DNA of 12,485 nt from Acidimicrobiales bacterium (GCA_030833305.1 JAURHL010000043.1:1-12485), one strand, 5' to 3'. Positions 1 to 7,131 are shown, numbered from the stretch's first letter. Numbers and translations are program-made. The notes: generated by a model from the sequence alone, not told the origin.

Positions 1-696
1 GGCGAGCGTTTGCTCGGCCGCCACCACGAACGAGTCGATGCCGACGCGACGAAGCGCATCGGCGGTCTGGGGCCCCATCGCCACCACGCGAGGGGGCACG
101 ACGGTGCCGAACGCGGCCACCCAGGCCTCGACGGAGGACGCCGCGGTGAAGGTGATGGCATCACACTGGCCCACCGATCGCGCGTCGACCCCCTCGGGGG
201 CCACGGCCACCGTCCGATACGAGTGCACCCGATCGACCATCCATCCCTTTTCTCGCGCGGAGTCCTCGAACGCCGTACCAGCCGACTCGGCCACGGCCAA
301 CAGCACTCGGCCATCCCCGACGGGGAACACCGCACCGAGCGAGGAACCCGTCTGCACGTCGGGCACCAGATCCGCACCGCCCAACGTGGCCGCGGTGCTC
401 GCTCCGACGGCGGCGCGTTTCACGATGCCCACGTCGAGGCCGAGTCGTTCCGCGGTGTCCACCACCCGTCGCGCGCCCTCGGGGGACGTGACCACGAGCC
501 AGTCGTAATCGCTCAATCGCCTCATCGCCTCGACGAAGGCCGCACCACCGTCACTCGCATCGCGCGTTGCCGTCACGGGTACCTCGACCACGTCGAAGCC
601 GGAATCACGCAACAAAGAACTCAATCCTCCGGCTCTCTCCGCAGCGCGCGTGACGATCACCCTCGGGCGCCGCGTTTCCGACGAACCGTCTCCCAT
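1..696 (-). CDS. hemD: Uroporphyrinogen-III synthase, HemD (C-terminus cut by window edge)
   Basis: Read on the minus strand from ATG at 696, this gives 232 residues and runs off the window at base 1. HemD cyclises hydroxymethylbilane (the HemC product) with D-ring inversion to uroporphyrinogen III, in the cytosol. The family is poorly conserved, but the visible protein fits: an N-terminal VIVTRAAERAGGL segment, then TSPEGARRV (about residues 70-78), a second-domain entry around LLAVAESAGTAFED, and the late FTAASSVEAW motif typical of HemD. The usual length is about 250 residues, so perhaps 20-30 residues are missing. The start is supported by GGAGG at 705-709, 8 nt upstream, lying inside the end of hemC; the hemC stop is 4 nt before the ATG. 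Position as the last visible gene of rex-hemACD supports the call strongly. Confidence 0.9.
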   Translation of the reverse strand, partial: MGDGSSETRRPRVIVTRAAERAGGLSSLLRDSGFDVVEVPVTATRDASDGGAAFVEAMRRLSDYDWLVVTSPEGARRVVDTAERLGLDVGIVKRAAVGASTAATLGGADLVPDVQTGSSLGAVFPVGDGRVLLAVAESAGTAFEDSAREKGWMVDRVHSYRTVAVAPEGVDARSVGQCDAITFTAASSVEAWVAAFGTVVPPRVVAMGPQTADALRRVGIDSFVVAAEQTLA

Positions 697-700
697 GCGG

Positions 701-1579
701 TCAGCCTCCGACCGCGGCCCTCGCCCGACGCGCGAGTTCGCGCGCCCGCCCGATGAGTTCAGCGTGATCGCCACTCGATGTCGCCATCGCGTCGACGTGA
801 TGACGCACCCCATCGTCGGAGGCCAGATACACCCTCATCGATTCTCCGTCGTCGAACGCACCCACGGGTAGCGAACAGCCGGAGCCGAGTTCGGCGAGGA
901 ACGCTCGCTCTCTTTCGACCGAGGTGCGCGACACCATGTGATCGATGGCCGCCAACAACCCATTGGTGCGATCATCGTCGACTCGACACTCCACGGCCAC
1001 ACATCCCTGACCCACGGCGGGAATCATGGTGTCGACGCCCAGGTACTGCGATATGCGATCGGTCCATCCCAGGATCTCGAGAGCGGCCGCCGCCATGACG
1101 ATCGCTCCCGAGGTCGGAATCTTCTCCAACCGCGTCGGAATGTTGCCCCGCAACTCCACGAAGGTCAGATCGGGGCGAATCCGCGACAGTTGTGCCCGGC
1201 GTCGCACCGAGCCCGTCGCCACGGTGGCGCCACGGTCGAGTTCGTCGAGTGGACGCCCGACCAACACGTCGCGCGGGTCGCGACGTTCACCGAAGGCGGC
1301 GATGCGCAACCCGTCGGCGGGCGTCGACGGCAGATCTTTCGCGCTGTGCACCGCCACGTCGGCGCGGCCGTCGAGCACCGCTGACTGCACCTCTTTCACG
1401 AACACTCCCTGTCCACCGATGGTGTGCAACGGGACATCCTGACGTCGGTCGCCCATCGTGTCGACGAACACCAATTCGACGTCGAGGCCGGGATGCACGA
1501 CCCGAAGCGACGTGGCGACATGTTCCGCCTGGGTTCGAGCTTGAAGCGAGCCGCGGGTCGCGATGCGCAGCACGGTCAC
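701..1579 (-). CDS. hemC: Porphobilinogen deaminase (hydroxymethylbilane synthase), HemC
   Basis: HemC joins four porphobilinogen units into hydroxymethylbilane, using a covalently bound dipyrromethane cofactor. The 292-residue protein is near full family length (about 300-310). It begins LRIATRGSLQARTQAEHVA, has the catalytic Asp in HSAKDLPS (D82), the arginine-rich GSVRRRAQL segment (123-131) and RGNIPTRL (144-151), and the cofactor-attachment Cys in GSGCSLPVGA (Cys235). The start codon is GTG (1577-1579), 5 nt after the hemA stop, with no good Shine-Dalgarno, so coupling to hemA translation is likely. The substitution of the common QGALAIE by QGCVAVE (191-197) introduces an extra Cys but lies outside the known catalytic set. 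Confidence 0.97.
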   Translation of the reverse strand: MTVLRIATRGSLQARTQAEHVATSLRVVHPGLDVELVFVDTMGDRRQDVPLHTIGGQGVFVKEVQSAVLDGRADVAVHSAKDLPSTPADGLRIAAFGERRDPRDVLVGRPLDELDRGATVATGSVRRRAQLSRIRPDLTFVELRGNIPTRLEKIPTSGAIVMAAAALEILGWTDRISQYLGVDTMIPAVGQGCVAVECRVDDDRTNGLLAAIDHMVSRTSVERERAFLAELGSGCSLPVGAFDDGESMRVYLASDDGVRHHVDAMATSSGDHAELIGRARELARRARAAVGG

Positions 1580-1584
1580 GATGA

Positions 1585-2847
1585 TCAGCGCAGGTCGAAG
1601 AGGTCGCGCACGGCCGCGGCGTTGCGCTCACCGCGTGGGGTCCCGGCATCATCCTTGAGCCGCACCGACATGTCGTGCAGCAGCTTGGCGACGATCCCCT
1701 TGGTGAGAGCCTCCACCGTTTCGCGCTGATCGTCGTCGAGCGAATTCAGCCGACGCTTCATGCGTTCGATCTCGTTGGAGCGCACGGCCTCGGCGGCCGC
1801 GTGCAACTGCGCCACCAACGGCGCCGCCTGTCGCGCGGTGGTCTCCACGGCGAACCGTTCCACTTCTTCGATCACGATGGACCGAACAGCATCGGCCTCG
1901 GCCGCGCGCTGGGCCTGACCGCGTGCCGCCCAATCACGTAGGTCGTCCAGGTTCAACAGAGTGACTCCGTCGATGTCGCCCACCGAACGCTCGACGTCGC
2001 GGGGCACGGCGATGTCGACCAGGAAGAGCGGACGATCGCCCCGACGCATCATCGCGGTGGCGACCATCTCGTGGTCGATGACCGTGCCACCGGCACCGGT
2101 GCAGGTGACCACGACGTCGGCCTCGACCAAGGTCTCGGCCAATCGATAGAACTCGGTGACGGAACCGGCCACGCGATCCGCCAGATCCTGGGCGCGACCG
2201 ATGGTGCGGTTCGCCACCAACACCCGCCCCACGCCCGCACCGGCGAGCGCCACGGTGACACCTTCACCCATGTCGCCGGCACCGACGACGAGAACCGTGA
2301 GACCCTCGACCGAACCCAAGCTGTCACGCGCCATGTCGACGGCGGCGTGACTGACGCTGGCCGTGTGTCGACCGATCGACGTCTCCGAACGAGCGCGCTT
2401 GCCGACTTCGAGCGCGTGGCGGAACAACAGGTTCAGCGTCGACAGCGAACCGCCCTCGCGCTGCGACCGATCCCAGGCGTCGCGGACCTGACCGAGGATT
2501 TCGCTCTCGCCGAGCACCGCGGAATCCAGCCCGGCGGCCACCTCGAACAGATGAGACACGGCGGCTTCGTCGTGTTGGCTGTACAGATGGGGAGCCAACT
2601 CCTCGGCCGAGAATCCACCGAGATCACAAAAGAAGTCCCGCAGGTCTCCGTAGGCCCCATGGAACTTCTCGGCCACCGCGTACACCTCGGTGCGATTGCA
2701 CGTGGACAGCACCACCGCCTCGCGGATGTTCGGTCGCGACATCAAACCGTGGATCGTCTTGGCGATGGCATCGTCGGCGATCGTGACCCGCTCGAGAAGG
2801 GCCAGGGGCCCGGTGCGGTGATTCACCCCGAAAACGACGATCGACAC
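1585..2847 (-). CDS. hemA: Glutamyl-tRNA reductase, HemA
   Basis: HemA reduces glutamyl-tRNA(Glu) with NADPH to glutamate-1-semialdehyde, the committed step of C5-pathway haem synthesis. The protein of 420 residues has the expected three parts. The catalytic domain carries STCNRTEVY, with the nucleophilic Cys at position 50, and the LDSAVLGESEILGQV signature (108-122). An NADPH-binding Rossmann domain has VLVVGAGDMGEG (185-196). A C-terminal helical dimerisation domain follows (about 310-420). The start is GTG (2845-2847). There is no strong Shine-Dalgarno; instead TAGGGT lies 7 nt upstream, suggesting a leaderless transcript in addition to read-through from rex, whose stop is 36 nt upstream. 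hemC follows after 5 nt. Confidence 0.98.
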   Translation of the reverse strand: MSIVVFGVNHRTGPLALLERVTIADDAIAKTIHGLMSRPNIREAVVLSTCNRTEVYAVAEKFHGAYGDLRDFFCDLGGFSAEELAPHLYSQHDEAAVSHLFEVAAGLDSAVLGESEILGQVRDAWDRSQREGGSLSTLNLLFRHALEVGKRARSETSIGRHTASVSHAAVDMARDSLGSVEGLTVLVVGAGDMGEGVTVALAGAGVGRVLVANRTIGRAQDLADRVAGSVTEFYRLAETLVEADVVVTCTGAGGTVIDHEMVATAMMRRGDRPLFLVDIAVPRDVERSVGDIDGVTLLNLDDLRDWAARGQAQRAAEADAVRSIVIEEVERFAVETTARQAAPLVAQLHAAAEAVRSNEIERMKRRLNSLDDDQRETVEALTKGIVAKLLHDMSVRLKDDAGTPRGERNAAAVRDLFDLR

Positions 2848-2854
2848 GGTGGTT

Positions 2855-2860
2855 ACCCTA
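2855..2860 (-). promoter_or_regulatory. Candidate leaderless -10 box of hemA
   Basis: The box reads TAGGGT on the minus strand and is followed by exactly 7 nt (AACCACC) and the GTG start. This is the same spacing as at rex and at the divergent membrane gene. It lies in the 36-nt rex-hemA gap, outside the Rex operator, so hemACD could be transcribed without Rex control. I see no convincing -35 element. Confidence 0.4.
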
Positions 2861-2883
2861 TTCCCTCGACCCGCGCCGGCGCC

Positions 2884-3567
2884 CTATGCGCTCGCGCTCT
2901 TGCCCGAGCCCGGAACGGCACGCAACGTGGTGGAACGGCTCTGCTCGTGGTAGCTGAGGATCTGCAGTTCGAGGGCCAGGTCGACCTTGCGCACGTTGAT
3001 GCCCCGCGGCACCGCGATCACGGCCGGGGCGAAGTTCAAGATGCTGGTCACCCCGGCCTTCACCAGACGATCCGCCGCGTCCTGGGCACCGGTGGCGGGT
3101 ACCGCGACCACCCCGATCGCGACCGATCGGGAGGCGACGATCTGGGGCAACTCGTCGATGTGTCGGACGCGAACGCCTCCGATGACCGACCCGATCTTGC
3201 TCGGGTCCACGTCGACCACACCGGCCACCGGGAAACCTTTTTGGCCGAAGCCCCCGTAACCCGACAACGCCTGACCCAAATTGCCGGCACCGACGATCAC
3301 CACGGGCCAGTCGTGATTCAGACCCAATTCCCGCTCGATCTGGTACACGAGATAGCGAACCTCGTAACCGACGCCGCGCACGCCGTAGGTGCCCAGGTAG
3401 CTCAAATCCTTGCGGACCTTGGCGGCGTTCACTCCTCCCAACTCGGCCAGTTGTTCACTCGAGACATGGTGCGTCTCGGCATCGGCCAACTCGTTCAAGA
3501 GTCGCAGGTACACGGGGAGTCGCGAGACGGTGGCCTCGGGGATTCGGCGTCGGGGGCGATCAGCCAT
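2884..3567 (-). CDS. rex: Redox-sensing transcriptional repressor Rex
   Basis: Rex is a homodimeric DNA-binding repressor that leaves its operator when NADH replaces NAD+, so it senses the NADH/NAD+ ratio. The 227-residue protein has an N-terminal winged helix (about 10-75: IPEATVSRLPVYLRLL, then the recognition-helix region VNAAKVRKDLSYLG and the wing YGVRGVGY) and a Rossmann domain with VVIVGAGNLG (89-98) and an acidic GVVDVDPSKIG turn (116-126). A C-terminal helix (about 193-209) is the expected swapped dimer element. The start is ATG. A candidate -10 box sits 7 nt upstream and a Rex-type operator just beyond it, indicating autorepression. It heads rex-hemACD, the same order known from Streptomyces coelicolor. 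Confidence 0.97.
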   Translation of the reverse strand: MADRPRRRIPEATVSRLPVYLRLLNELADAETHHVSSEQLAELGGVNAAKVRKDLSYLGTYGVRGVGYEVRYLVYQIERELGLNHDWPVVIVGAGNLGQALSGYGGFGQKGFPVAGVVDVDPSKIGSVIGGVRVRHIDELPQIVASRSVAIGVVAVPATGAQDAADRLVKAGVTSILNFAPAVIAVPRGINVRKVDLALELQILSYHEQSRSTTLRAVPGSGKSASA

Positions 3568-3574
3568 CGACGAA

Positions 3575-3580
3575 ACGCTA
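3575..3580 (-). promoter_or_regulatory. Candidate -10 box of the rex-hemACD promoter
   Basis: TAGCGT on the minus strand is followed by 7 nt (TTCGTCG) and the rex ATG, so transcription would begin at or near the start codon. There is no Shine-Dalgarno in the gap. A 17-bp spacer puts the -35 hexamer at 3598-3603 (TCGTGA), which is one arm of the Rex operator. Confidence 0.55.
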
Positions 3581-3585
3581 GGTCC

Positions 3586-3603
3586 TCGTGATCCTGTTCA
3601 CGA
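3586..3603. promoter_or_regulatory. Rex operator (ROP-like palindrome)
   Basis: The 18-bp site TCGTGATCCTGTTCACGA has perfect 6-bp outer arms (TCGTGA/TCACGA). Against the published Rex operator form TTGTGAANNNNTTCACAA it agrees at 11 of the 14 defined positions. It lies 19-36 bp upstream of the rex ATG and covers the space between the candidate -10 box and the -35 position, so a bound repressor would block RNA polymerase. Autoregulation of rex is established in Streptomyces. The divergent membrane gene promoter is about 80 bp away and probably not affected. Confidence 0.8.
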
Positions 3604-3685
3604 AGTCACGCTCGGGTCTCTCCACCAACGACGAACGGTCTTTCGTCACCGACGCTGGCGCTCCGCTGTCGGCTCGGTCAGGTCC

Positions 3686-3691
3686 TAGCCT
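3686..3691 (+). promoter_or_regulatory. Candidate leaderless -10 box of the seven-helix membrane protein gene
   Basis: TAGCCT is followed by 7 nt and a GTG codon at 3699-3701. The spacing matches the rex and hemA boxes and supports 3699 as the true start, instead of the ATG 111 nt further upstream that lies inside the Rex operator. Confidence 0.5.
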
Positions 3692-3698
3692 GCCTCGC

Positions 3699-4451
3699 GT
3701 GACGTTGAACGCCGCACTGGCCGCCGCCGCGACTTTGGTCGCCATGGCCTTCGCGATCTCCACATTGGATCGTTGGCTGCGTCGTCGTCGACCGCACGAT
3801 GGTGCGTGGGCGGTGTCGTTGGGGTTGTTCGCTCTCGGTTCGATGGCACTCTGGTGGGCCGAGGCTCGCGGGTGGAGCCTCGCTTCGTTTCGCGTCTTCT
3901 TTCTCGCCGGTGCCGTCCTGAACGTCCCGTGGCTGGCCCTGGGAACGATCTACCTGCTCTTTGGCCGGCGCGCCGGCGACAACACCCGATTGTGGTTGAT
4001 CGGTCTCTCCGGCGCCGCGACCGGCGTGGTGCTGGTCGCTCCCGCCGACGAGATCGTGGGCGACGGACTCCCTCGCGGGAGTGAACTGTTCGGAGCGGCA
4101 CCACGCGTGTTCGCCGCGGTCGGTTCCGGCGTGGCCGCGGTCGTCATCATCGTGGGGGCGGTGTGGTCGATCGTGCGCGTGATGCGCGGTCGAGTGCCCG
4201 CCACGGCGGGCGCATCGCGTCAGATTTCCAATCCCCGACGCACGGCGCTGGCGAACCTTCTCATCGCTTCGGGAACGCTCGTTCTGTCGGGCAGTGGCAC
4301 GCTCGCGGGTCGACTCGGCGAGGATCGCGCCTTCGCCGTCACCTTGTTGGTGGGCATCGTGATCCTGTTCGCCGGCTTCCTCACCGCATCGGCGAGGCCG
4401 GCCGGGTCACAGCGCGCGTCGGAGAAGTTTGCCGAAGCGGTTGTGCGGTAG
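3699..4451 (+). CDS. Seven-helix integral membrane protein, function unknown
   Basis: I do not recognise a named family. From GTG at 3699 the protein has 250 residues and about seven hydrophobic helices (roughly 4-22, 36-54, 63-88, 97-115, 128-150, 175-192, 211-232). A basic loop after helix 1 (DRWLRRRRPHD, 24-34) suggests that this loop is cytoplasmic, and helix 3-4 is joined by GRRAGDNTR. No catalytic or metal-binding motif is evident. The open frame extends upstream to ATG 3588, but that extension is polar, low in family flavour and overlaps the Rex operator; the TANNNT box before 3699 favours the shorter form. The gene is divergent from rex, and its last 45 bp overlap the end of the opposite adenylating-enzyme gene. 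Conserved multi-helix proteins of this kind are common and unnamed in actinobacteria. Confidence 0.8.
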   Translation: MTLNAALAAAATLVAMAFAISTLDRWLRRRRPHDGAWAVSLGLFALGSMALWWAEARGWSLASFRVFFLAGAVLNVPWLALGTIYLLFGRRAGDNTRLWLIGLSGAATGVVLVAPADEIVGDGLPRGSELFGAAPRVFAAVGSGVAAVVIIVGAVWSIVRVMRGRVPATAGASRQISNPRRTALANLLIASGTLVLSGSGTLAGRLGEDRAFAVTLLVGIVILFAGFLTASARPAGSQRASEKFAEAVVR

Positions 4452-5912
4452 TTCATCCACCACCAACACCTTCGACGGACACTTGTATCGCGCGATGTGA
4501 TCATGACAGTGATCGATCAGCGTGTCCTCGTCGGCCTCCGCCCCGGGTTTCAACACCACGAACGCTCGCACCGCTTCGCCCGTGTGCGGATGCGACACAC
4601 CCACCACTCCGGCTTCGAACACCGCCGGATGACGCATCAACACCTCCTCGACCTCGGCGGGGTACACATTGAAGCCCGACACGATGATGAGATCCTTCGC
4701 GCGGTCGACGAGATACAGGTAGCCGTCATCGTCGACCAAGCCGATGTCCCCGGTGTGCAACCAACCGTCCCGATCGAGCACGCGAGCGGTGGCCTCGGGG
4801 TCGTTCCAATATCCCGCGAACACGTTGGGGCCCTTCACCCACACTTCGCCGGAATCACCGACGGGCACGTCGTTGCCGCTCTCGTCGACGATTCGCACGT
4901 CGACACCCTCGACGGCACGACCGACAGAACCCGGACGATTTTGAACACCGACGGAGCTGGTCACCACCGGTGCGGCCTCGGTGAGTCCGTATCCCTCGCG
5001 GAGATCCACCCCGAATTTGGTCCGCAACCGTTCGGTGGCGTCGACGGGCATGCGCGCCGCACCGGTGAGAGCCAACCGAACCGTCGCGAAGGCCGACGCG
5101 TCGACGCCATCCATCAGCGACATCGCGACCCAGATGGGCGGAGCTCCGGGCACGATCGTGACCTTGCGGTCGACGAACGTCTCCAAGGCGGTCACGGGAT
5201 CGAATCGCTGAACGAGAACGACGCACGCCCCGGCCATCAACGACATACCGAGGACGACGTTCAACCCGAAGATGTGATACATCGGCAGGACACCGAACAC
5301 CACGTCGCCGTCCTTGATGTGATCACTGGTCGAGAAGTTCTGGCAGATGTTCTCGAGCAGATTGAGGTGCGTCAGTGTCGCGGCCTTGGGTGAACCGGCC
5401 GTCCCACTGGTGAAGATGAGTGCCGCCGGGTCGTGGCCGTTCACGTCGACCCAGTGCCGGGCGGGTCCCGTGAGCATCTCGTCGAAGGTACGAACACTCG
5501 TCGATCCCTGCACCGCGCCGACACTGGAGGCGTCGGTGACGACGATGCCCGCCAGCGTCGCGAGACGACCTCGATCGACGCCCGAGAAGGACGGGACACC
5601 GGACGCCTCGACCAGGATCACCTTGGGATCCACGATGGCCAGTTCGGCCTCGAGTTCGGGCGTCGGGCTCAGCGGGTTCAACGGAACCGCGATCGCACCG
5701 GCACCCACCACCGCCAAGTAGGCCACCGCGAACCACCGGCCGTTGCCGCACATGAGGGCCACGCGATCCCCGCGTTCGACACCGAGCTCGGCGAGCGACC
5801 CGCGGAACGCCTCGATCTGATCCCGCAACTCGCCGTAGGTGGTGGTTCGACCGCGACTGATGATCGCCGGACGGGAGGCCTCGTGCTTGTCGACGATGGA
5901 TGCCAGGTTCAC
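4407..5912 (-). CDS. Acyl-CoA synthetase-like AMP-forming ligase (ANL superfamily)
   Basis: Class I adenylate-forming enzyme, most likely activating a fatty or other carboxylic acid to its AMP ester and then the CoA thioester. The 501 residues are full length. Motifs in order: phosphate-binding IFTSGTAGSPKAATLTH (166-182), PMYHIFGLN (210-218), YGLTEAAP (308-315), GWLHTGDIG (383-391), DRAKDLIIVSGFNVYP (403-418), and the C-terminal catalytic lysine in NRFGKLLRR (K495). The phosphate loop has an Ala where PKG usually occurs. Substrate cannot be assigned from sequence alone. The start is GTG (5910-5912) with a strong AGGAGG (5921-5926) 8 nt upstream, and a small hydrophobic peptide gene ends 24 nt upstream, probably in the same unit. 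The last 45 bp overlap the convergent membrane-protein gene. Confidence 0.93.
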   Translation of the reverse strand: MNLASIVDKHEASRPAIISRGRTTTYGELRDQIEAFRGSLAELGVERGDRVALMCGNGRWFAVAYLAVVGAGAIAVPLNPLSPTPELEAELAIVDPKVILVEASGVPSFSGVDRGRLATLAGIVVTDASSVGAVQGSTSVRTFDEMLTGPARHWVDVNGHDPAALIFTSGTAGSPKAATLTHLNLLENICQNFSTSDHIKDGDVVFGVLPMYHIFGLNVVLGMSLMAGACVVLVQRFDPVTALETFVDRKVTIVPGAPPIWVAMSLMDGVDASAFATVRLALTGAARMPVDATERLRTKFGVDLREGYGLTEAAPVVTSSVGVQNRPGSVGRAVEGVDVRIVDESGNDVPVGDSGEVWVKGPNVFAGYWNDPEATARVLDRDGWLHTGDIGLVDDDGYLYLVDRAKDLIIVSGFNVYPAEVEEVLMRHPAVFEAGVVGVSHPHTGEAVRAFVVLKPGAEADEDTLIDHCHDHIARYKCPSKVLVVDELPHNRFGKLLRRAL

Positions 5913-5936
5913 GATGCGGTCCTCCTCATCGAATTC

Positions 5937-6020
5937 TCACAGCTGCAGGAGTGAGATGATCCCCGCCACGAAAATCGCACCCAACAACAGGACCATGGTC
6001 AACGTGGTGGCGGGGCGCAT
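5937..6020 (-). CDS. Small single-helix membrane peptide (27 residues)
   Basis: This is an ORF below the usual length cut-off, read from ATG at 6020 to TGA at 5937-5939. It starts MRPATTLTMVLLLGAIFVAG and ends ISLLQL: a short Arg-containing head followed by one hydrophobic helix of about 20 residues, with the basic end predicted inside. Support comes from a TATGGT box 6 nt before the ATG (the same GACGGC spacer as at proC), a location in an otherwise empty 158-bp gap, and a stop 24 nt before the adenylating enzyme's GTG, just before its Shine-Dalgarno. I infer co-transcription with that enzyme. Function is unknown; I only have the impression that similar tiny membrane ORFs occur in actinobacteria. 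Confidence 0.5.
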   Translation of the reverse strand: MRPATTLTMVLLLGAIFVAGIISLLQL

Positions 6021-6026
6021 GCCGTC

Positions 6027-6032
6027 ACCATA
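6027..6032 (-). promoter_or_regulatory. Candidate leaderless -10 box for small peptide / adenylating enzyme unit
   Basis: TATGGT on the minus strand, with a 6-nt spacer GACGGC and then ATG at 6020. It sits in the 50-nt gap after the SAM hydrolase stop, so the downstream pair could be transcribed apart from it. No good -35 is visible. Confidence 0.4.
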
Positions 6033-6070
6033 GCCGTAATCGGTGACCGGCCCGTCGGAGCACCGGACGA

Positions 6071-6961
6071 TCAGCGTGTGGGCGTGATGGTCACCGACAC
6101 CGACGTCGGTGCGGGCTCACCACCCGGAGCCAGGAACACCTGGTCCCCTTCGCCGACGGCCAGTTCGGACGCGGCCGACGCCCGACCAACGGCGATGCAC
6201 AACAACCCCGAGGAATCGATGACCAGACCCGCGGCCCCTTGACCGAGCGAATCGAAGGCCGACACCACCTCGAAATTGCGAACGTCGGCACCGATGGACG
6301 TGCGCACCCGAACGACCTCGTCACCGAACGCCGATCGCACGTCGTCCAACGACACGTTCAGTTGGCAATTGCCGAAACGATCGACCCACAGAACCTCGCA
6401 CGACAGACCGCCGTTTTCCTCGCGCGGGATAGGGACGACACCGGGCAACAGAACTCCGGAATCGATCGGCGTTCCCAGTTCGAACAGGTCGACACCGTTG
6501 CACAGTGCCGCGGCGACAGGAGCCAGCACGTCGCGCGCCGCGAACGTCGATCCGGGAGCGCTCAGATGGTGTTCGTCACGATCGAGCACGACTGCGCGAC
6601 CCGCACCACCGACGAGAGCGACACCCGGAGCCAACAATCCGTTGTCGGGTCCGAGGAAAACTCCGGCGCCATCGGCCACCTCGACGCCCACCAATCGTCG
6701 ATCTCCTCCGGCACCGGGATCGACGCATGCGATCACCACACCTTCGGTGAGATACGGAACCGCGCGTGCCAGAGCGAGAGACGCCGCACGCACATCGAAC
6801 GGCGCGATGTTGTGCGCCAGATCGATGACGGTGACATGCGGAGCTTCCTCACGAATGACCGCCTTCACCACACCCACGTGCTCGGAATCGAGGCCGAGAT
6901 CGGAAAGGAACGACACCGTCGTGAATCGAGACCCGGAGTGACGAACGGATGTCTCGGCCAT
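6071..6961 (-). CDS. S-adenosyl-L-methionine hydrolase (adenosine-forming), DUF62 family
   Basis: Members of this family use water to split SAM into adenosine and methionine; relatives are fluorinases and chlorinases. The 296-residue protein has the family N-terminus VSFLSDLGLDSEHVGVVKAVI (16-36), IDLAHNIAPFDVRAA (46-60), VDPGAGGDRR (80-89), GPDNGLL (104-110), TFAARDVLAPVAA (139-151) and the C-terminal-domain entry VLWVDRFGNCQLN. Of the Asp-Arg-His triad reported for hydrolases, Asp81 and Arg88 are present with the expected spacing, but the usual His in TFHGRD is Ala141 here. The start is ATG at 6961; GGAG is poorly placed (13 nt away), and no TANNNT box is close, so a longer leader is likely. 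A 346-bp structured gap lies upstream. Enzyme class is confident; exact activity less so. Confidence 0.9.
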   Translation of the reverse strand: MAETSVRHSGSRFTTVSFLSDLGLDSEHVGVVKAVIREEAPHVTVIDLAHNIAPFDVRAASLALARAVPYLTEGVVIACVDPGAGGDRRLVGVEVADGAGVFLGPDNGLLAPGVALVGGAGRAVVLDRDEHHLSAPGSTFAARDVLAPVAAALCNGVDLFELGTPIDSGVLLPGVVPIPREENGGLSCEVLWVDRFGNCQLNVSLDDVRSAFGDEVVRVRTSIGADVRNFEVVSAFDSLGQGAAGLVIDSSGLLCIAVGRASAASELAVGEGDQVFLAPGGEPAPTSVSVTITPTR

Positions 6962-7126
6962 GGCGACAGTGTGTCTCTCCGTCGACGAAACGACGAGTTC
7001 CCCGGGGAAAAACCGCCCGAGAAATGCGACGGGGCCGGTGCCAACCCCCCGATGGCACCGGCCCTGTCGGCGCTGCCCTTGCGGGCGCGTCTCCCGGCTG
7101 AATCAGCCGGTGGTCTTGTGACCTGT
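6962..7126 (-). ncRNA. Candidate structured 5' leader / attenuator of the SAM hydrolase gene
   Basis: The 346-bp gap 6962-7307 holds no credible gene. In its SAM-hydrolase-proximal half, read on the minus strand, four hairpins follow each other: 7112-7123 (GGTC/GACC, tetraloop), 7094-7110 (8-bp arms), 7071-7089 (7 bp with one bulge), and 7032-7064 (12-bp perfect arms, 9-nt loop with GGGGGG). A weaker stem 7028-7032/7013-7017 followed by TTTTT (7008-7012) could act as an intrinsic terminator. The loop G-run could also pair with UUCCCC just after it. A perfect 12-bp palindrome (6998-7009) lies closer to the start codon. I do not recognise a known riboswitch class; I compared by memory with SAM-I, SAM-IV, SAH, c-di-GMP, c-di-AMP, glycine, fluoride and M-box consensus. 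The half 7140-7307 shows no gene or clear element. Confidence 0.4.
7032..7064. repeat. Perfect 12-bp inverted repeat (strong hairpin)
   Basis: GGGCCGGTGCCA at 7032-7043 and TGGCACCGGCCC at 7053-7064 are exact reverse complements around a 9-nt loop containing six C residues (plus strand). No T-run follows directly on either strand, so it is not a classical terminator by itself. It is the most stable element of the 6962-7307 gap. Confidence 0.9.
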
Positions 7127-7131
7127 GACTT

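Noticed and set aside
2071..3591. A 506-codon open frame on the plus strand across hemA and rex.
   Set aside because: It is an antisense shadow produced by high GC codon bias; hemA and rex on the other strand have complete catalytic and binding motifs.
3588..3698. The upstream ATG (3588) for the seven-helix membrane protein.
   Set aside because: The extra 37 residues are polar, and the start lies within the Rex operator; the GTG at 3699 has a proper TANNNT box and begins a normal first helix.
7032..7064. The C6 loop on the plus strand as an actinobacterial 6C small RNA.
   Set aside because: 6C RNAs have two such hairpins; only one C6 loop is present here, and no terminator or promoter fits on the plus strand.
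7032..7064. A simple intrinsic terminator for proC or for a plus-strand transcript.
   Set aside because: It lies about 245 bp after the proC stop, and no T-run follows directly on either strand.
7112..7123. A Rex half-site (TTGTGA) near the SAM hydrolase leader promoter.
   Set aside because: There is no properly spaced second arm; the bases are explained by the small GGTC/GACC hairpin and a GTCACA direct repeat.
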